Part shown: positions 63,098 through 64,000 of the stretch, piece after piece
Layout: every line of letters starts with the position of its first letter
Position numbering within the stretch: position 1 is the stretch's first letter
NCBI GenBank assembly: GCA_013398055.1
Contig: VZRS01010812.1
Span: 131,570 to 195,569 of the forward strand
Origin: Ifrita kowaldi
Lineage: Eukaryota > Chordata > Aves > Passeriformes > Cinclosomatidae
DNA: 64,000 bases
Direction of reading: 5' to 3'
Translations under genes and position numbers: made by a program
The notes under the pieces: generated by a model
Seen by the model: only the letters and a program-made list of their open reading frames with translations
The model's database searches: none
Told to the model about the DNA's origin: nothing

Positions 63098-64000
63098 CAC
63101 AACACAGAATGATATGAACAGAGCAAAAAATTCTTACTCTTATGCTATTTAAAGATGATCTCTAATTATTCTTTACCTGTCCATATTCCTATTGGTTGTT
63201 TTCTATCATTACTTTCCTTATTAAAAATCCTACCTCCTACTTTCCATGACTATCCTCTTTCCCTAGCTAGCATTGTTCAAAATCTGCTCTAAAGCATCAG
63301 GGGAGCAAAATGTTTCTATTCTTCAGCTGAACAACTTTCCTCCCATTAACTTTCCTTTTAACGTGTTACAATATCTTGGCTTCCTTTTTTTGTTTTGTTT
63401 TGTTGTTTGTTTTTTTTTTTTCTTTTTTTAACTGGTAAGCCTACATTATACATGCAGTAGTGTAAACCCAGTGGCTTAAGTGCAGCAAGTAAGAAAGAAA
63501 GAAGGATAAGTAGACTAAAACAGCATAGTAGCAGTAATATATTTATGTGTATGCAGGGCAGAATAATTCTCCAAACACAACACAAGTCTGTCCCTCAAGG
63601 CTATAGCAAGAAAAGCAAAGTCACCTATGATCACACAGGTTGTTAAAAACAACCACATATCACCAAACTAAACTCATTTTAAAAAGCAACATTTATCACC
63701 TCAGAAAAGCTTGAAGCAGCTCTGTTTTTCATACACACAAAGGCAGTTCAACTCCTAATTTGGTGCCTAACTTTCCACATGAGTGCTGTGGTACTTAAAG
63801 AAAAATTAGAAACTTAAATATTTCTACAGAACTTGATCTACCAGTAACTTGATTGCTGAGCAATCTACTTTACATAATAACAAGCTTACATGGCTGTTTG
63901 CCCACCCCTCATTCCCACCATGACATGATCAAGAAGCAAGAGGATATACTTGATAAACAAGAATATTTATTTTACTTGAAAAGAAATCTTAGGCTTGATT
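63098..64000. other. Noncoding AT-rich sequence
   Basis: No gene is recognisable. The stretch is AT-rich spacer with the T-rich simple repeat listed separately and a short AAAG-rich stretch near 63,490. Confidence 0.65.
63384..63429 (+). repeat. T-rich (TTTTG)n simple repeat
   Basis: T runs are interrupted by single G residues, then by one C, over about 46 bases. It is an ordinary low-complexity tract. Confidence 0.85.

Noticed and set aside
1..64000. CRISPR arrays, bacterial operons, phage or plasmid modules
   Set aside because: There are no regularly spaced repeats, no tightly packed genes and no ribosome binding sites. The sequence is clearly vertebrate noncoding DNA.

Overview
This window looks like vertebrate nuclear DNA with no recognisable protein-coding gene. 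It is AT-rich throughout (roughly 36-38% GC by eye), and no reading frame is much longer than chance allows. There are no operon-like runs of genes and no ribosome binding sites. The few identifiable repeats are short, worn CR1-type LINE 3' ends and older amniote retroposon debris. Low repeat density plus CR1 remnants points to a bird. A turtle or crocodilian is a weaker alternative. The window is probably a long intron or a gene-poor intergenic stretch.

Layout: 1-6.9 kb is unique AT-rich sequence. About 7.0-7.1 kb holds an ancient retroposon tail. From 7.1 to 21 kb the sequence is mostly unique, with a perfect 11-bp inverted repeat near 17.47 kb. From 21.06 to 21.56 kb there is a GC-richer block that resembles an avian LTR-type repeat, followed by short internal direct repeats. 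From 21.7 to 27.2 kb it is noncoding with GC-richer patches. A 20-N assembly gap lies inside a long poly-A tract at 27.2 kb. A CR1 3' end lies at 31.5 kb on the plus strand and another at 54.5 kb in the reverse orientation. Several stretches (about 27.4, 39.1, 47.8, 52.2-52.9 and 56.1 kb) have the TAAT-rich, repeat-free look of conserved noncoding elements, but conservation cannot be judged from one sequence.

The last 2 kb is the most interesting part. A small CpG-dense cluster at 62.17-62.42 kb contains a good plus-strand splice donor and could be a promoter or first exon. It is followed by two strong inverted repeats: a perfect-core palindrome at 62.90-62.96 kb, and a 77-nt hairpin at 63.02-63.10 kb with 26-bp arms and the dimensions of a microRNA precursor. 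They may be relics of one ancient palindromic repeat family, or a functional RNA hairpin.

No gene network can be described because no gene is supported. Family assignments are made from memory of repeat consensus features and were not checked against a database.
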